Below, piece after piece: positions 41,679 through 50,300 of a stretch of 64,000 nucleotides of DNA (within the stretch, counting starts at the first letter, position 1; each line of letters starts with the position of its first letter). This DNA is from Lentzea californiensis (GTDB lineage: Bacteria; Actinomycetota; Actinomycetes; Mycobacteriales; Pseudonocardiaceae), in contig NZ_JANBBE010000001.1 in assembly GCF_024648825.1 (NCBI RefSeq), forward strand, positions 1,612,001 to 1,676,000, written 5' to 3'. A model generated the notes under the pieces. It did no database searches. It was not told where the DNA came from and saw only the letters and a program-made list of their open reading frames with translations. Made by a program: the position numbers and the translations under genes.

Positions 41679-42326
41679 GTGATCAAGGTTCTGCTGGCCG
41701 ACGACGAGGACCTCGTCCGCTCCGGCCTTCGCATGATCCTGAGCAGCGTCGGAGACATCGAAGTTGTTGCTGAGGCCGATGACGGACATCTGGTAGCCGA
41801 CCTGGCACGCCAGCATCGTCCGCACGTTGTTCTGCTCGACATCCGGATGCGCACCTCGGACGGACTCGTGGCCCTGCGGAGGCTGCGGACCCTGCCGGAC
41901 CCACCGAGGGTCTGCATCCTGACCACGTTCGACGTCGACGAGTACGTTTCGGAAGCTCTGCGCCTGGGCGCGGCCGGCTTCCTGCTCAAGGACACCGAAC
42001 CGGAACAGCTCGTCAAGGCCGTGCGTGATCTCGCGCGCGGAGGCGCTGTTCTCGACCCCGGTGTGGCGGCGAGAGTTCTCGCGGCCGTCGCCGACGGCGA
42101 ACGGATGGCGGAGCCGGCACGAAGGCTTCTCCAGAGCCTGTCCGAACGCGAGCGCGAGGTGCTCGTGCTGATCGGCCAGGGCATGTCCAACGCGGAGATC
42201 GGCGGCACCCTGCACCTGTCGGAGGCGACGGTGAAGGGCTACGTCTCGTCCGTGCTCGGCAAGATCGGCGCGGTCAACCGCGTGCAGGCCGCACTGGTGG
42301 CCTACCGCGGCGGCCTGATCGCCTGA
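41679..42326 (+). CDS. Orphan NarL/FixJ-family response regulator
   Basis: 215 residues, GTG start behind GGGAGG. Receiver domain: acidic pair in LLADDEDLVRSGL, phospho-acceptor Asp in VVLLDIRMRTSDG, conserved Thr (LTTF) and Lys (LLKDTEPEQL). C-terminal LuxR-type HTH: LSEREREVLVLIGQGMSNAEIGGTLHLSEATVKGYVSSVLGKI. No histidine kinase gene is adjacent, so its partner is elsewhere. Divergent from the acylase gene; a dispersed palindrome follows its stop within 4 bp. Confidence 0.9.
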   Translation: MIKVLLADDEDLVRSGLRMILSSVGDIEVVAEADDGHLVADLARQHRPHVVLLDIRMRTSDGLVALRRLRTLPDPPRVCILTTFDVDEYVSEALRLGAAGFLLKDTEPEQLVKAVRDLARGGAVLDPGVAARVLAAVADGERMAEPARRLLQSLSEREREVLVLIGQGMSNAEIGGTLHLSEATVKGYVSSVLGKIGAVNRVQAALVAYRGGLIA

Positions 42327-42329
42327 AAA

Positions 42330-42392
42330 CGTGGTTGATGAGGGGAGCTTTCATAAACCTGACGTTTATGAAAGCTCCCCTCATCAACCACG
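42330..42392. repeat. Dispersed palindrome, copy 2
   Basis: Perfect 29-bp arms 42330-42358 and 42364-42392 around a 5-nt loop; its central 55 bp equal the copy at 15535-15589 except for one base beside the loop. Lies 4 bp after the NarL-type gene and 6 bp before the end of the convergent TPR-GGDEF gene, so it may serve as a bidirectional transcription stop. Confidence 0.85.
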
Positions 42393-42398
42393 CGAACG

Positions 42399-43898
42399 CT
42401 AGTTCCCGGACACGATCTCGGGCACCTCGTCCACCGAGGGCTCGACCTCGACCCTGTTGCGGCCGTGCCGCTTGGCGCGGTAGAGCGCCATGTCGGCGGC
42501 CGCGAACAGCTGGTCCAGTTTGGCCGGTCCCGCCGCCACGCCGATGCTGACCGTCGGGCGGCGGACCGCGCCGAGCACCATCGTCCAGTCGTGCCCGTCG
42601 ACGGCCGCGCGGATCCGCTCGGCCACGTTCGGGCCGACGTCCATGTTCGGCCCGGTGTCCCCGAGCAGCACCACGAACTCGTCACCGGCCCAGCGCGCCA
42701 CCAGGTCGTCCGACCGGCACTCGCGCCGCAGCAACGCCGCGATCTCGCGCAACGCCGCGTCGCCCGTCGCGTGCCCGGCGTCGTCGTTGACGTTCTTGAA
42801 CCAGTCCACGTCGACCAGCACCAGCCACGGCACCCGCCCGCGCGCCGCCGTCGACTCCAGCAACGCGGCGGCCGCCCGTTCCAGCCCGAGCCGGTTCGCC
42901 AGGCCCGTCAACGGGTCACGCGCTGCGGCCTCCTGCGCCGCCACCGCGAGCCGTTGTGCCTGAACGGCCACCCGGCGCTGCTCCAGCGCCTGGCCCAGGC
43001 CCTCCTGCAACGTCTCCCTGGCCGTGCGGGAGGCGGCCATCGACCGGCGCAACGCCTCGGCCTCGCCCTCGGCGTCCCCTAGTGCGTGGCAGATGTCCGC
43101 CAGCTCGGTCGAGAACCGCAGCAGCAGTGACGTGTCGTTGATGCGTTCGGCGCTCGTCACGGCACGGGACGCGAGTGTGCGCGCCTCGTCGAAATCGCCC
43201 TTCTCACGGCGCACGACGGCAAGAACCCAGTTGCCGACCGAGACGCCCCACAGGTCGTCAGCGTCCAGGGCGAGTCGCAGCGTCTCGTCGCCCATCTCCT
43301 CGGCCTTGTCCAGCTGGCCGACGCCGGCCAGGGACCGTCCGCACGCACCGAGGAGCGCGCGGCGGTGCACCTCGTCCTTGACGATACCGAGGCCCTCGTC
43401 GAGGTAGGCCAGCGCCTCCTCGAAGATCGCCGGCGCCGCCGCGGGAGGCCCGGAACAGGCGCGGAAGTTCAGCGAACCGCCGAGGCGCTGCAGGCAGTGG
43501 GCCAGCACGTCGGTGTTGCCCGCACGACGCGCCACCTGCACCGAGAGCCGCAGCATGTCCAGGGCCGCGCGCCGGTTGCCGATGCCCTCCATCAGATAGC
43601 CGAGGGAGCCCATCGTGTGGGCCACGGCGGGGCTGTCCGAACGGTCGGCGTCGAGGTCCGTCCACCCCTCGGCGGCCAGTTCCAGCGCGAGGGGGATGCG
43701 GCCGAGGCGCCAGGCCATCACCGCCCGGTTGACCAGAACCGCCGATCGAACCCAGCGGTCGGCGCCGGGGGACACCTTGGTGACCACCTCGTCGAAAAGA
43801 CTGTTCGCCTCCGGCAAGCGGCCAGCGTTGAGCAACGCGCGGACCTCTCGGTCCAACCGCGGAATCTGCCCCGCTACCAGCGGATCGCGTTGCTCCAC
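42399..43898 (-). CDS. TPR-GGDEF diguanylate cyclase
   Basis: 499 residues, GTG start. Residues about 1-310 are TPR-like helical pairs (AMAWRLGRIPLALELAAEG, LGGSLNF, AVTSAERINDTSLLL), probably a protein-sensing scaffold. The GGDEF domain runs from RDPLTGLANRLGL to the end. The active-site motif is A-G-D-E-F (about 404-408), a common functional variant, and the inhibitory I-site RSDD sits five residues before it, so it should make c-di-GMP with product inhibition. No membrane span, so cytoplasmic. Convergent with the NarL-type regulator across a palindrome. Confidence 0.85.
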   Translation of the reverse strand: MEQRDPLVAGQIPRLDREVRALLNAGRLPEANSLFDEVVTKVSPGADRWVRSAVLVNRAVMAWRLGRIPLALELAAEGWTDLDADRSDSPAVAHTMGSLGYLMEGIGNRRAALDMLRLSVQVARRAGNTDVLAHCLQRLGGSLNFRACSGPPAAAPAIFEEALAYLDEGLGIVKDEVHRRALLGACGRSLAGVGQLDKAEEMGDETLRLALDADDLWGVSVGNWVLAVVRREKGDFDEARTLASRAVTSAERINDTSLLLRFSTELADICHALGDAEGEAEALRRSMAASRTARETLQEGLGQALEQRRVAVQAQRLAVAAQEAAARDPLTGLANRLGLERAAAALLESTAARGRVPWLVLVDVDWFKNVNDDAGHATGDAALREIAALLRRECRSDDLVARWAGDEFVVLLGDTGPNMDVGPNVAERIRAAVDGHDWTMVLGAVRRPTVSIGVAAGPAKLDQLFAAADMALYRAKRHGRNRVEVEPSVDEVPEIVSGN

Positions 43899-43942
43899 TC
43901 GTTCATCGACTCCGTTCCGACTGGCCGAGCGGCCCGCACAGG

Positions 43943-44575
43943 CTACCGGGTCGGTCGCGCCCCGTACCGATCGTGGTGCAGGACGTCATCGAGGGGTAGT
44001 CGGTTGCGCCAACCGTGACGTTCCAGATCGGGCGTCTCGGGCAGTGATCGAACCGGACCGACGCACAGCCACGCAACCGGACGGACCCTTGTGGGGATGT
44101 CCAGCAGCCGGCGCAGCACATCTTCCCGGTAGAAGCTCACCCAGCCCACACCGAGTCCCTCTTCCGTCGCGGCCAGCCACAGGTTCTGGATGGCGAGGCA
44201 CACGGAGTACAGACCGGCGTCCGCGATCGCGTGCCTGCCGAGCACCGCCGGCGAGCCCCGGTCCGGGTCGTAGGTGACCACGATGCCGAGGGTCGACTCC
44301 ATGACGCCCTCGACCTTGATGCGGGAGAAGGTCTCCGCCCGCTCCTGGTCCAGCTGGGCCGCGAAGACGCTGCGTTCGGCCTGGACGTGGTCGCGGAAGG
44401 CACGCCGGGTCGACTCGTCGCGCACGAGCACGAAGTCCCACGGCTGGGACAGCCCGACGCTGGGGGCGGCGTGTGCGGCGCTCAACACCCGGCGCAGCAC
44501 GTCGGCGGGGATCTCCTCACCGGAGAACTCGGCGCGGGTGTCCCTGCGGCGGTGGACCACGTCGTACAGGTTCAT
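43943..44575 (-). CDS. bluB: 5,6-dimethylbenzimidazole synthase
   Basis: 210 residues. The flavin-destructase hallmark is present: HRRRDTRAEFSGEEIP at the N-terminus, AAPSVGLSQPWDFVLV in the FMN-binding region, and SVCLAIQNLWLAATEEGLGVGWVSFY. BluB splits reduced FMN with oxygen to form DMB, the lower ligand of cobalamin. Length fits the family. No other cobalamin gene and no cobalamin riboswitch is visible around it, so it stands alone here. Confidence 0.9.
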   Translation of the reverse strand: MNLYDVVHRRRDTRAEFSGEEIPADVLRRVLSAAHAAPSVGLSQPWDFVLVRDESTRRAFRDHVQAERSVFAAQLDQERAETFSRIKVEGVMESTLGIVVTYDPDRGSPAVLGRHAIADAGLYSVCLAIQNLWLAATEEGLGVGWVSFYREDVLRRLLDIPTRVRPVAWLCVGPVRSLPETPDLERHGWRNRLPLDDVLHHDRYGARPTR

Positions 44576-44659
44576 TCGTGCGATCGTGCCTCACTCGAAA
44601 GCACCAACTTCACGCTGGAGAGGTGGCGCTGATCTCACCTGAGGCGATACACCGATCGG

Positions 44660-45016
44660 ATGCGAAGAATGAGAGGTGGCTACGGCTCGGCGCTCGCATT
44701 CGGTGCCGGAGTCGGCGTGACCACGTTCACCGGCGCCTGGCCGCTGCTCGCCCTGCTCCTGCTCGCCGCCGTCGTGGTGGTCGTCTCGCTGCGGACCACG
44801 ATCGTCGGCGCCGGCCTGGCCGCGCTGCAGTGCTGGGGCCTCTACGCGACCTTCTTGGTGGGTGTTCGCGGCGACCTGACGGTCGACGAACACACGACCT
44901 GGGTGCTCGCGTTGCTGGTGCAGCTCGCCGCGCTGGCCTTCCTGACCAGCGCGGCGGTGCGGGTCATCGCGCTTGTGACGGGTACGGCAGCAGGGCCATC
45001 TCCCGTGCGTTCCTGA
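44660..45016 (+). CDS. Small membrane protein, hypothetical
   Basis: 118 residues with three predicted membrane helices (about 10-22 weak, 27-45, 49-68 and 82-106). No motif recognised. An ATG at 44669 is an alternative start. Its 3' end overlaps the convergent S18 gene by 53 bp, which is unusual but the frame is well formed. Function unknown. Confidence 0.55.
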   Translation: MRRMRGGYGSALAFGAGVGVTTFTGAWPLLALLLLAAVVVVVSLRTTIVGAGLAALQCWGLYATFLVGVRGDLTVDEHTTWVLALLVQLAALAFLTSAAVRVIALVTGTAAGPSPVRS

Positions 45017-45194
45017 TCGCCGTGGCGACCTGGCGCTGCTGCTGCGGCGTCAGGCCGGTCACCCGGCGGGACCGGATCTTGCCCCGGTCCGAGAGGAACT
45101 TGCGCAGCAGCGTGACGTCTTTCCAGTCGACGACGGTCACGCCCTCCTTCGCGAGCAGGTTCACCCTGCGCTTGAGCGGCTTCTTCTCGCGCAT
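44964..45194 (-). CDS. rpsR2: Ribosomal protein bS18, zinc-free paralogue
   Basis: 76 residues from the ATG at 45194, which overlaps the TGA of the S14 gene by one base. [30 protein letters not shown] is the S18 core that binds 16S rRNA with S6. No Cys is present. Last of four minus-strand ribosomal genes behind a Zur-like box, made when zinc is scarce to replace zinc-containing forms. Confidence 0.9.
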   Translation of the reverse strand: MREKKPLKRRVNLLAKEGVTVVDWKDVTLLRKFLSDRGKIRSRRVTGLTPQQQRQVATAIRNAREMALLPYPSQAR

Positions 45195-45487
45195 CACCAG
45201 CTCGCCTTCGAGACGCCGGGCAGCTCACCGCGGTGGGCCATCTCCCGCAGCCGGACGCGGGACAGGCCGAACTTCCGGTTGTAGGCGCGCGGCCGTCCGT
45301 CCACGACGTCGCGGTTGCGCAACCGGGTCGGTGACGCGTCCCGCGGCAGCTTCTGCAGACCCTGCAACGCTTCCGCGCGCGTCTCCGGGTCCCGCAGCAT
45401 CTCCTTGAGCTCGGCCCGCCGTTCCGCGTACCGCGCCACGACCTCGCGCCTGCGCAGGTCCGCGGCGATCTTCGACTTCTTCGCCAC
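45194..45487 (-). CDS. rpsN2: Ribosomal protein uS14, zinc-free (long) form
   Basis: 97 residues, GTG start 4 bp after the L33 stop. The C-terminal half [51 protein letters not shown] is classic S14, but the CxxC zinc motifs of the short form are absent. The C-minus form frees zinc from the ribosome under limitation. Coupled within the Zur-type operon. Confidence 0.93.
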   Translation of the reverse strand: MAKKSKIAADLRRREVVARYAERRAELKEMLRDPETRAEALQGLQKLPRDASPTRLRNRDVVDGRPRAYNRKFGLSRVRLREMAHRGELPGVSKASW

Positions 45488-45491
45488 GTCC

Positions 45492-45659
45492 TCAGCGCTC
45501 CTCTTTGAACTCGACGTGCCTGCGCGCCACCGGGTCGTACTTGCGCAGCACCATCCGGTCCGGGTCGTTGCGGCGGTTCTTGCGCGTCACGTAGGTGTAG
45601 CCGGTTCCGGCGGTCGACCTCATCTTGATGATCGGCCGGACATCGGTGCTCTTGGCCAT
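45492..45659 (-). CDS. rpmG: Ribosomal protein bL33, zinc-free form
   Basis: 55 residues from the ATG at 45659, which overlaps the L28 stop (ATGA). [26 protein letters not shown] is the L33 signature; none of the four zinc-binding Cys of the C-plus form is present. Part of the four-gene minus-strand Zur-type unit. Confidence 0.93.
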   Translation of the reverse strand: MAKSTDVRPIIKMRSTAGTGYTYVTRKNRRNDPDRMVLRKYDPVARRHVEFKEER

Positions 45660-45889
45660 CAGACCTTCACCCCCTGCGCGCGGAGCCGGGCCACGACGGC
45701 CTCGATCCCCACCTTGTCGATGGTCTTGATGCCCTTCGCGGACAGCGTCAGCGTCACGAACCTGTTCAGCGACGGCACGAAGTACCGCTTGTGCTGGACG
45801 TTCGGGTTCCACCGGCGCCGCGTCTTGCGTTGCGAGTGCGAGACGCGGTTGCCGAAGCCCGGCTCACGGCCGGTCAGCTGGCAGCGCAC
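45659..45889 (-). CDS. rpmB: Ribosomal protein bL28, zinc-free form
   Basis: 76 residues, GTG start behind a GGAGGTACCTCA site. [30 protein letters not shown] is the L28 core; only one Cys occurs, so the zinc site of C-plus L28 is missing. First gene of the minus-strand set, 16 bp from the Zur-like box. Confidence 0.92.
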   Translation of the reverse strand: MRCQLTGREPGFGNRVSHSQRKTRRRWNPNVQHKRYFVPSLNRFVTLTLSAKGIKTIDKVGIEAVVARLRAQGVKV

Positions 45890-45905
45890 TGAGGTACCTC
45901 CAGAT

Positions 45906-45925
45906 TGAAACGACTTTCGTTTTCA
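45906..45925. promoter_or_regulatory. Zur-like box between divergent zinc-free ribosomal gene sets
   Basis: TGAAACGACTTTCGTTTTCA, an A/T-rich dyad (TGAAA...TTTCA, with TCGTTT/AAACGA inside) like actinobacterial Zur sites. It sits between the L28 start (45889) and the COG0523 start (45941). It is flanked by two copies of GGTACCTC, the left one forming the 10-bp palindrome GAGGTACCTC (45891-45900). Zur with zinc would block both directions. Confidence 0.75.
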
Positions 45926-45940
45926 TCTACGGTACCTCAC

Positions 45941-46825
45941 ATGGAAACCGTTGTCGTTATGGTGGCGGGGCTGGTCGACCACGACGTCGCCGTGCGGGTG
46001 TGGCGCGACCGGCCCGGTTCGGTGCTCGTGCGTCACGTGGCCGCGGAAACCAGTGTGCGGCGCTGGGTCGACGGCATCGCGACCGACATCGGCCTGCTGC
46101 ACGGTTGCGTGTCCTGCACCGTGCGGGAGGACCTGCGCGAGCTGCTCGCCGGCCTGGAGGGCCACACGGTCGTGCTGCAGCTGGACCCGTTGCTGGAACC
46201 GGACGCGGTGCGCCGCAAGCTCGGCATCGACGTCGAGTGCGTGATCACCGTGCTCGACGCGGCGACCTGGCTGGACGACGCGCTGGGCGACGCCTCGATG
46301 GTCAGCGACCAGCGGACGGTGGCCCAGGTCGTCGTCGCGCAGGCCGAGGCCGCGGACGTGCTGGTGCTGCAGGGAGACGCGGACGAACGCACGCTCGCCG
46401 TGCTCGACCGGCTCGCTCCGGGCGCACACCGCTGCACGCCGGAGACGGTGGTCGCGCGCAGGCGCACCCGGCCGCGGCTGATGCCCCTGATGCCCGAATG
46501 CGGTGTCTCGACAGCGGTTTTCACGGCGGACCGGCCGTTCCACCCGGCACGGCTGAACGACGCGCTCGACTCGTTGCTCGACGGAACGGTCGTGCGCTCG
46601 CGCGGCCGGCTCTGGGTGGCGGACGAGCCGGACGTCGCGCTGCACCTGGAGTCCGCGGGCTGCGGCCTGCACGTCGGCGAGGGCGGGCCGCTCGGGGGTA
46701 GGACCACCCAGATCGTGGCGATCACCCTGGGCGAACCGGACTCCATCACCGCGGCGTTCGCCGAAGCACTGCTCACCGACGACGAACTGTCCTTCGTGGA
46801 CTCGATCCGAAAGCTGGCCATATGA
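45941..46825 (+). CDS. COG0523 (CobW/ZNG1-like) protein lacking the P-loop
   Basis: 294 residues from the ATG at 45941. The family C-x-x-C metal motif is present ([12 protein letters not shown]), and the C-terminal CobW_C domain ([20 protein letters not shown]...[19 protein letters not shown]) is intact. The N-terminus, however, reads [18 protein letters not shown] where GSGKTT should be, so GTP binding is doubtful. COG0523 proteins hand zinc to client enzymes when zinc is low; this one sits with zinc-free ribosomal genes and its stop overlaps L31B (ATGA). It may act as a zinc-binding partner rather than a GTPase. Confidence 0.8.
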   Translation: METVVVMVAGLVDHDVAVRVWRDRPGSVLVRHVAAETSVRRWVDGIATDIGLLHGCVSCTVREDLRELLAGLEGHTVVLQLDPLLEPDAVRRKLGIDVECVITVLDAATWLDDALGDASMVSDQRTVAQVVVAQAEAADVLVLQGDADERTLAVLDRLAPGAHRCTPETVVARRRTRPRLMPLMPECGVSTAVFTADRPFHPARLNDALDSLLDGTVVRSRGRLWVADEPDVALHLESAGCGLHVGEGGPLGGRTTQIVAITLGEPDSITAAFAEALLTDDELSFVDSIRKLAI

Positions 46826-47073
46826 AGCCCGGAATCCACCCCGACTACCACCCGGTCGTCTTCCAGGACGCGTCCACCGGCAAGACGTTCCTGACCCGCT
46901 CGACCGCGAAGTCGTCCAGGACGATCGAGTGGGAGGACGGCAACTCCTACCCGTTGCTCGTCGTCGACATCACCGCCGACTCGCACCCGTTCTGGACGGG
47001 CACGCAACGACTCGTGGACACCGCGGGCCGGGTCGAGAAGTTCAACCGCCGCTACGGAAAGCGAGAGCGCTGA
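46822..47073 (+). CDS. rpmE2: Ribosomal protein bL31 type B
   Basis: 83 residues. [27 protein letters not shown] and [18 protein letters not shown] are type B L31, which lacks the CxxC zinc motif of type A and is slightly longer. Overlaps the COG0523 stop by 4 bp and is coupled to L32 (one-base overlap TGATG). Zur-type regulation is expected. Confidence 0.93.
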   Translation: MKPGIHPDYHPVVFQDASTGKTFLTRSTAKSSRTIEWEDGNSYPLLVVDITADSHPFWTGTQRLVDTAGRVEKFNRRYGKRER

Positions 47074-47234
47074 TGGCCGTTCCCAAGCGCAAGACGTCCC
47101 GGTCCAACACCCGCCACCGCCGGTCGCAGTGGAAGGCCACCGCGCCGGACCTCGTGCGCGTGCGGACGTTGGACGGCAAGGAGCTCCTCGTGCCTCGGCG
47201 GCTGGTCGCCGCCTACAAGCGCGGACTGATCTAA
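47073..47234 (+). CDS. rpmF: Ribosomal protein bL32, zinc-free form
   Basis: 53 residues. [21 protein letters not shown] is the L32 N-terminus; the usual four Cys are absent. Its stop overlaps the end of the convergent phosphatase gene by 3 bp. Confidence 0.93.
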   Translation: MAVPKRKTSRSNTRHRRSQWKATAPDLVRVRTLDGKELLVPRRLVAAYKRGLI

Positions 47235-47878
47235 AGGGGTTGCTGGACCGTTCCGTCCGGTGAGTCGCGCCACTGGTCGAAAGGGCGGTCCAGCCTCCAC
47301 CCCGTGCCGTCGTGGTCGAGCACGCGGTTCTCGCACGTGTCCGGATTGGACAGTGACTCGAACAGGTCGATGCTCCAGTCGAAAAGCCTGCGGCACAGCA
47401 GCCTGATCGTCAGGCCGTGCGACACGACCAGCACCGTCTTGGGGTGCGTCTCGTCCTTGCGCAGCCGGACTTCCAGGCCGTCGAGGAACGCCGCCACCCG
47501 GTCGTCCACGTCCGCGCCGGACTCGCCGTTGGGCAGCCGGAAGAAGAAGTGGCCGAACGCGTGCCGCTGGTGTTTGAGCACCTCCTGCTGCACCGGGTCC
47601 TGGAGGTTGCCCCAGTCCTGCTCGCGCACCCTCGGCTCGGTGACGATCCGCTCCGCGGAGATCCCGAGCAGCTCGAACGTCCGCTTGGTCCGCTTGTACG
47701 GGGAGACGTAGGCCGCGACCGGCCCGTCGCCGATCAGGGCCTTGATCGTCGGTCCGGCGGCGCGTGCCTGGCTCTCGCCGGTCTGGGTGAGCGGCAGGGC
47801 GTGGTCGGGGATGCGGCAGTAGGCGAGCTCGTCGACGTTGCCGAGGCTCTGTCCGTGGCGCAGCAGGATGATCCGCAC
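47231..47878 (-). CDS. Histidine phosphatase superfamily protein (phosphoglycerate-mutase-like)
   Basis: 215 residues, GTG start. The phospho-His motif [10 protein letters not shown] is at the N-terminus, with [11 protein letters not shown], and [11 protein letters not shown] carries the second catalytic His; the acid Glu is in the GNLQDP/REQDWG block. Likely a broad phosphatase on sugar phosphates or similar. Divergent from the EthD gene. Confidence 0.85.
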   Translation of the reverse strand: MRIILLRHGQSLGNVDELAYCRIPDHALPLTQTGESQARAAGPTIKALIGDGPVAAYVSPYKRTKRTFELLGISAERIVTEPRVREQDWGNLQDPVQQEVLKHQRHAFGHFFFRLPNGESGADVDDRVAAFLDGLEVRLRKDETHPKTVLVVSHGLTIRLLCRRLFDWSIDLFESLSNPDTCENRVLDHDGTGWRLDRPFDQWRDSPDGTVQQPL

Positions 47879-47952
47879 CTCACCATCGTGCCTCAGCCCG
47901 GGGACTGCTCCGGGCGTTACAGTGCTCGGCGAGTCGAGGAGGATGGTGTCAC

Positions 47953-48267
47953 ATGATCAAGTACATCGCGCTGTACAAGAAGCCCGCGGACGAGGGCTTC
48001 GACCAGAGGTACTTCGAGTCGCACCTGCCGATCGTGAACTCGGTTCCCGGCCTGGTCCGCGCCGAGGTCGCCAAGGTGCAGCAGGTGTTCCTGGCGGGGT
48101 TCCTCGGTGACAACGAGCCGCACCTGATCGCGGAGATGTACTTCGAGTCCGAGGAGTCGTTCAAGGCCGTCCTGCAGTCGCCGGAGTGGGCCACCTCGGG
48201 TGCCAACCTCGCCGAGATCGGCGGGATGGAGCTGGTCGCGATGTTCAGCGCCGAGGTCGTGTCGTGA
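47953..48267 (+). CDS. EthD-domain protein
   Basis: 104 residues. The ferredoxin-like dimeric alpha/beta-barrel fold is seen from IKYIALYKKPADEGFDQRYFESHLPIVNSVPGL and MYFESEESFKAVLQSPE. EthD proteins often serve as accessory or isomerase-like factors in degradation of ethers or aromatics. It overlaps the dehydrogenase start by 4 bp (GTGA), so the two form one unit. Confidence 0.8.
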   Translation: MIKYIALYKKPADEGFDQRYFESHLPIVNSVPGLVRAEVAKVQQVFLAGFLGDNEPHLIAEMYFESEESFKAVLQSPEWATSGANLAEIGGMELVAMFSAEVVS

Positions 48268-49079
48268 AGGCCGTCGTCATCGGCGGCGGCACGATGGGCG
48301 CGGGCATCGCGCACCTCCTGCTCGCGAACGGTCACGAGGTCACGCTGTCGGAGGCCGACGCCGAACGCGCCGAGCAGGGCAGGCTCGCCGTGCGGCGGTC
48401 GCTCGGCAGGGCGCAGGAGAAGGGCAAGCTCGCCGACGCCGACGCGGTGTTCGCGCAGCTCTCCACGGGCGAGCTGCCCGCGGACGCCGAACTGGTCGTC
48501 GAGGCCGTGCCGGAGAACGTGCCGCTGAAGCAGAAGGTCCTGGGGTTCGCGGCCGAGAAGTGCCCGGACGCGGTCCTCGCCTCCAACACGTCGTCGCTGT
48601 CGATCTCCGAGATCGCCGCCGGCCTGCCCGGCGAACGCGTGCTGGGCATGCACTTCTTCAACCCCGTCCCGGTGCAGCAGCTCGTCGAGCTCGTCCACCA
48701 CGAGGGCGTCGACCCCGCGAACGTGGCCAAGGCGCGGACCTGGGCCGAGCAGATGGGCAAGACCGTCATCGAGGTGCGCGACTCGCCGGGATTCGCTACC
48801 TCACGGCTGGGAGTCGCCGTGGGCATGGAGGCGATCCGCATGCTGGAAGAGGGCGTCGCCTCCGCCGCGGACATCGACACCGGCATGAAGCTCGGTTACC
48901 GCTGGCCGATGGGCCCGCTGGAGCTCACCGACCTGGTCGGGCTCGACGTGCGGCTGGCGATCGCCGAGCACCTCGCGGCCGAGCTGGGGCCGCGGTTCGA
49001 CCCGCCGCGGCTGCTGCGGGACAAGGTCGCCAGGGGTGAGCTGGGGAAGAAGACGGGCCAGGGCTTCTTTTCCTGGTAG
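48264..49079 (+). CDS. 3-hydroxyacyl-CoA dehydrogenase (3-hydroxybutyryl-CoA type)
   Basis: 271 residues from the GTG at 48264 inside the EthD stop. NAD-binding GGGTMGAGIAHLLLANGHEVTL, then catalytic-region MHFFNPVPVQQLVELV (His) with SNTSSLSI and the C-terminal GYRWPMGPLELTDLVGLD domain. Oxidises 3-hydroxyacyl-CoA with NAD+. Short monofunctional form, as PaaH/HbdA. Together with EthD suggests a small acyl-CoA or aromatic side-chain degradation unit. Confidence 0.88.
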   Translation: MKAVVIGGGTMGAGIAHLLLANGHEVTLSEADAERAEQGRLAVRRSLGRAQEKGKLADADAVFAQLSTGELPADAELVVEAVPENVPLKQKVLGFAAEKCPDAVLASNTSSLSISEIAAGLPGERVLGMHFFNPVPVQQLVELVHHEGVDPANVAKARTWAEQMGKTVIEVRDSPGFATSRLGVAVGMEAIRMLEEGVASAADIDTGMKLGYRWPMGPLELTDLVGLDVRLAIAEHLAAELGPRFDPPRLLRDKVARGELGKKTGQGFFSW

Positions 49080-49083
49080 ATAG

Positions 49084-50247
49084 TTGTCCGTGCACATCCG
49101 CGAGTTCACCGAGGACGACCGCGACGCCGTGTTCCGGCTGCGCAGGGTCGCGTTCAACGGCACCAAGCCGTCGGGACCGCTGCTGCGGCCGGGTTCGCAC
49201 GGACTGCTCGCCGAGATCGACGGACGGGTCGCGGGCGTGCTCGGCATCGGCTCGTACGCGCAGTTCTACGGCGGCGCCGCGGTTCCCATGGGCGGGATCG
49301 GTGGCGTCGCCGTCGACGGGGCCTATCGCGGCCGGGGGATCGCGAACGCGCTGCTCGACGCCGCGCTGACCACGATGCGCGAGCACGGCCAGCCGCTCTC
49401 GGTGCTCTACGCGACCGTGCCGACGCTGTACCGGCGCCGCGGCTGGGAACGCGCCGGGGTCTTCGAGTGGGTCGAGCTGCCGATGGACCGGCTGCTCTCC
49501 GTTCCGAAGCCCGCCGAGCTGATCCCGTCGCGTCCGGCGGAGAAGAGCGACCTCCCCGCCCTGCACGAGTGCTACCTGGAGGTGGCGCGGACGATCGACG
49601 GCATGGCCGACCGCAGGCCACCGCGCATGGACCTCGACAAGGTCCTGGAGATGGACCTGGTGACCGTGCTGCCCGGCCCGAACGGCCTGCGCGGTTACCT
49701 GACGGCCACTCGCGAGTCCGGTGGCGACATGGGCCGGCTCAAGGTCCACGACCTCATCGGCGTCGACGTCGAGGCCCAGCTGAACCTCCTCGCCTCGCTG
49801 GCGTCCTGGGCGGGCACGCTCGAGGCGATCGACCTGCGGATCACCGACCCGGCGACGATCGGCTTCCTGGGCGGCACGCCGATCCGCCACTCTGTGTGGA
49901 CCTCGACCTGGATGCAGCGCGTCGTCGACCTGCCCGCCGCCGTGGCCGCCCGTGGCTGGCCGCGCCTCGCGAACGCCGCCGTGGACCTGGAGGTCGTCGA
50001 CGACCACGCGCCGTGGCACGCGGGCCTCCAGCGCCTCGTCGTGGAGGACGGTTCGGTGCGCGTCGAACCAGGGGGCACCGGCGCGGTGCGGTTGCACGCG
50101 CGAGCGCTCGGGCCGTGGTTCTCCGGCGCGCAGAACACGCATGCGTTGCGACGTGGGGGTTTGCTGGAGGGCGACCCGGCCGACGCGGCGGTGCTCGACC
50201 AGCTCACCGGCTCGTCCGGCACGCCCCGGCTCGCGGACTTCTTCTGA
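49084..50247 (+). CDS. Eis-like GNAT with SCP2-like C-terminal domain
   Basis: 387 residues from TTG 49084 or GTG 49090. First GNAT domain: GIGGVAVDGAYRGRGIANALLDAAL is the acetyl-CoA loop, then LYATVPTLYRRRGWERAG. A second GNAT-like domain and a C-terminal SCP2-like domain (VVDDHAPWHAGLQRLVVEDG) follow; the free C-terminus ends in ADFF, as in Eis proteins where it takes part in catalysis. Eis acetylates aminoglycosides or lysine residues of proteins. Substrate of this copy is unknown. Confidence 0.85.
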   Translation: MSVHIREFTEDDRDAVFRLRRVAFNGTKPSGPLLRPGSHGLLAEIDGRVAGVLGIGSYAQFYGGAAVPMGGIGGVAVDGAYRGRGIANALLDAALTTMREHGQPLSVLYATVPTLYRRRGWERAGVFEWVELPMDRLLSVPKPAELIPSRPAEKSDLPALHECYLEVARTIDGMADRRPPRMDLDKVLEMDLVTVLPGPNGLRGYLTATRESGGDMGRLKVHDLIGVDVEAQLNLLASLASWAGTLEAIDLRITDPATIGFLGGTPIRHSVWTSTWMQRVVDLPAAVAARGWPRLANAAVDLEVVDDHAPWHAGLQRLVVEDGSVRVEPGGTGAVRLHARALGPWFSGAQNTHALRRGGLLEGDPADAAVLDQLTGSSGTPRLADFF

Positions 50248-50300
50248 CGATCGGCCGTTCGCAACGGGATTCTCACCTGTCCTTCGGTCACAATGGACGC

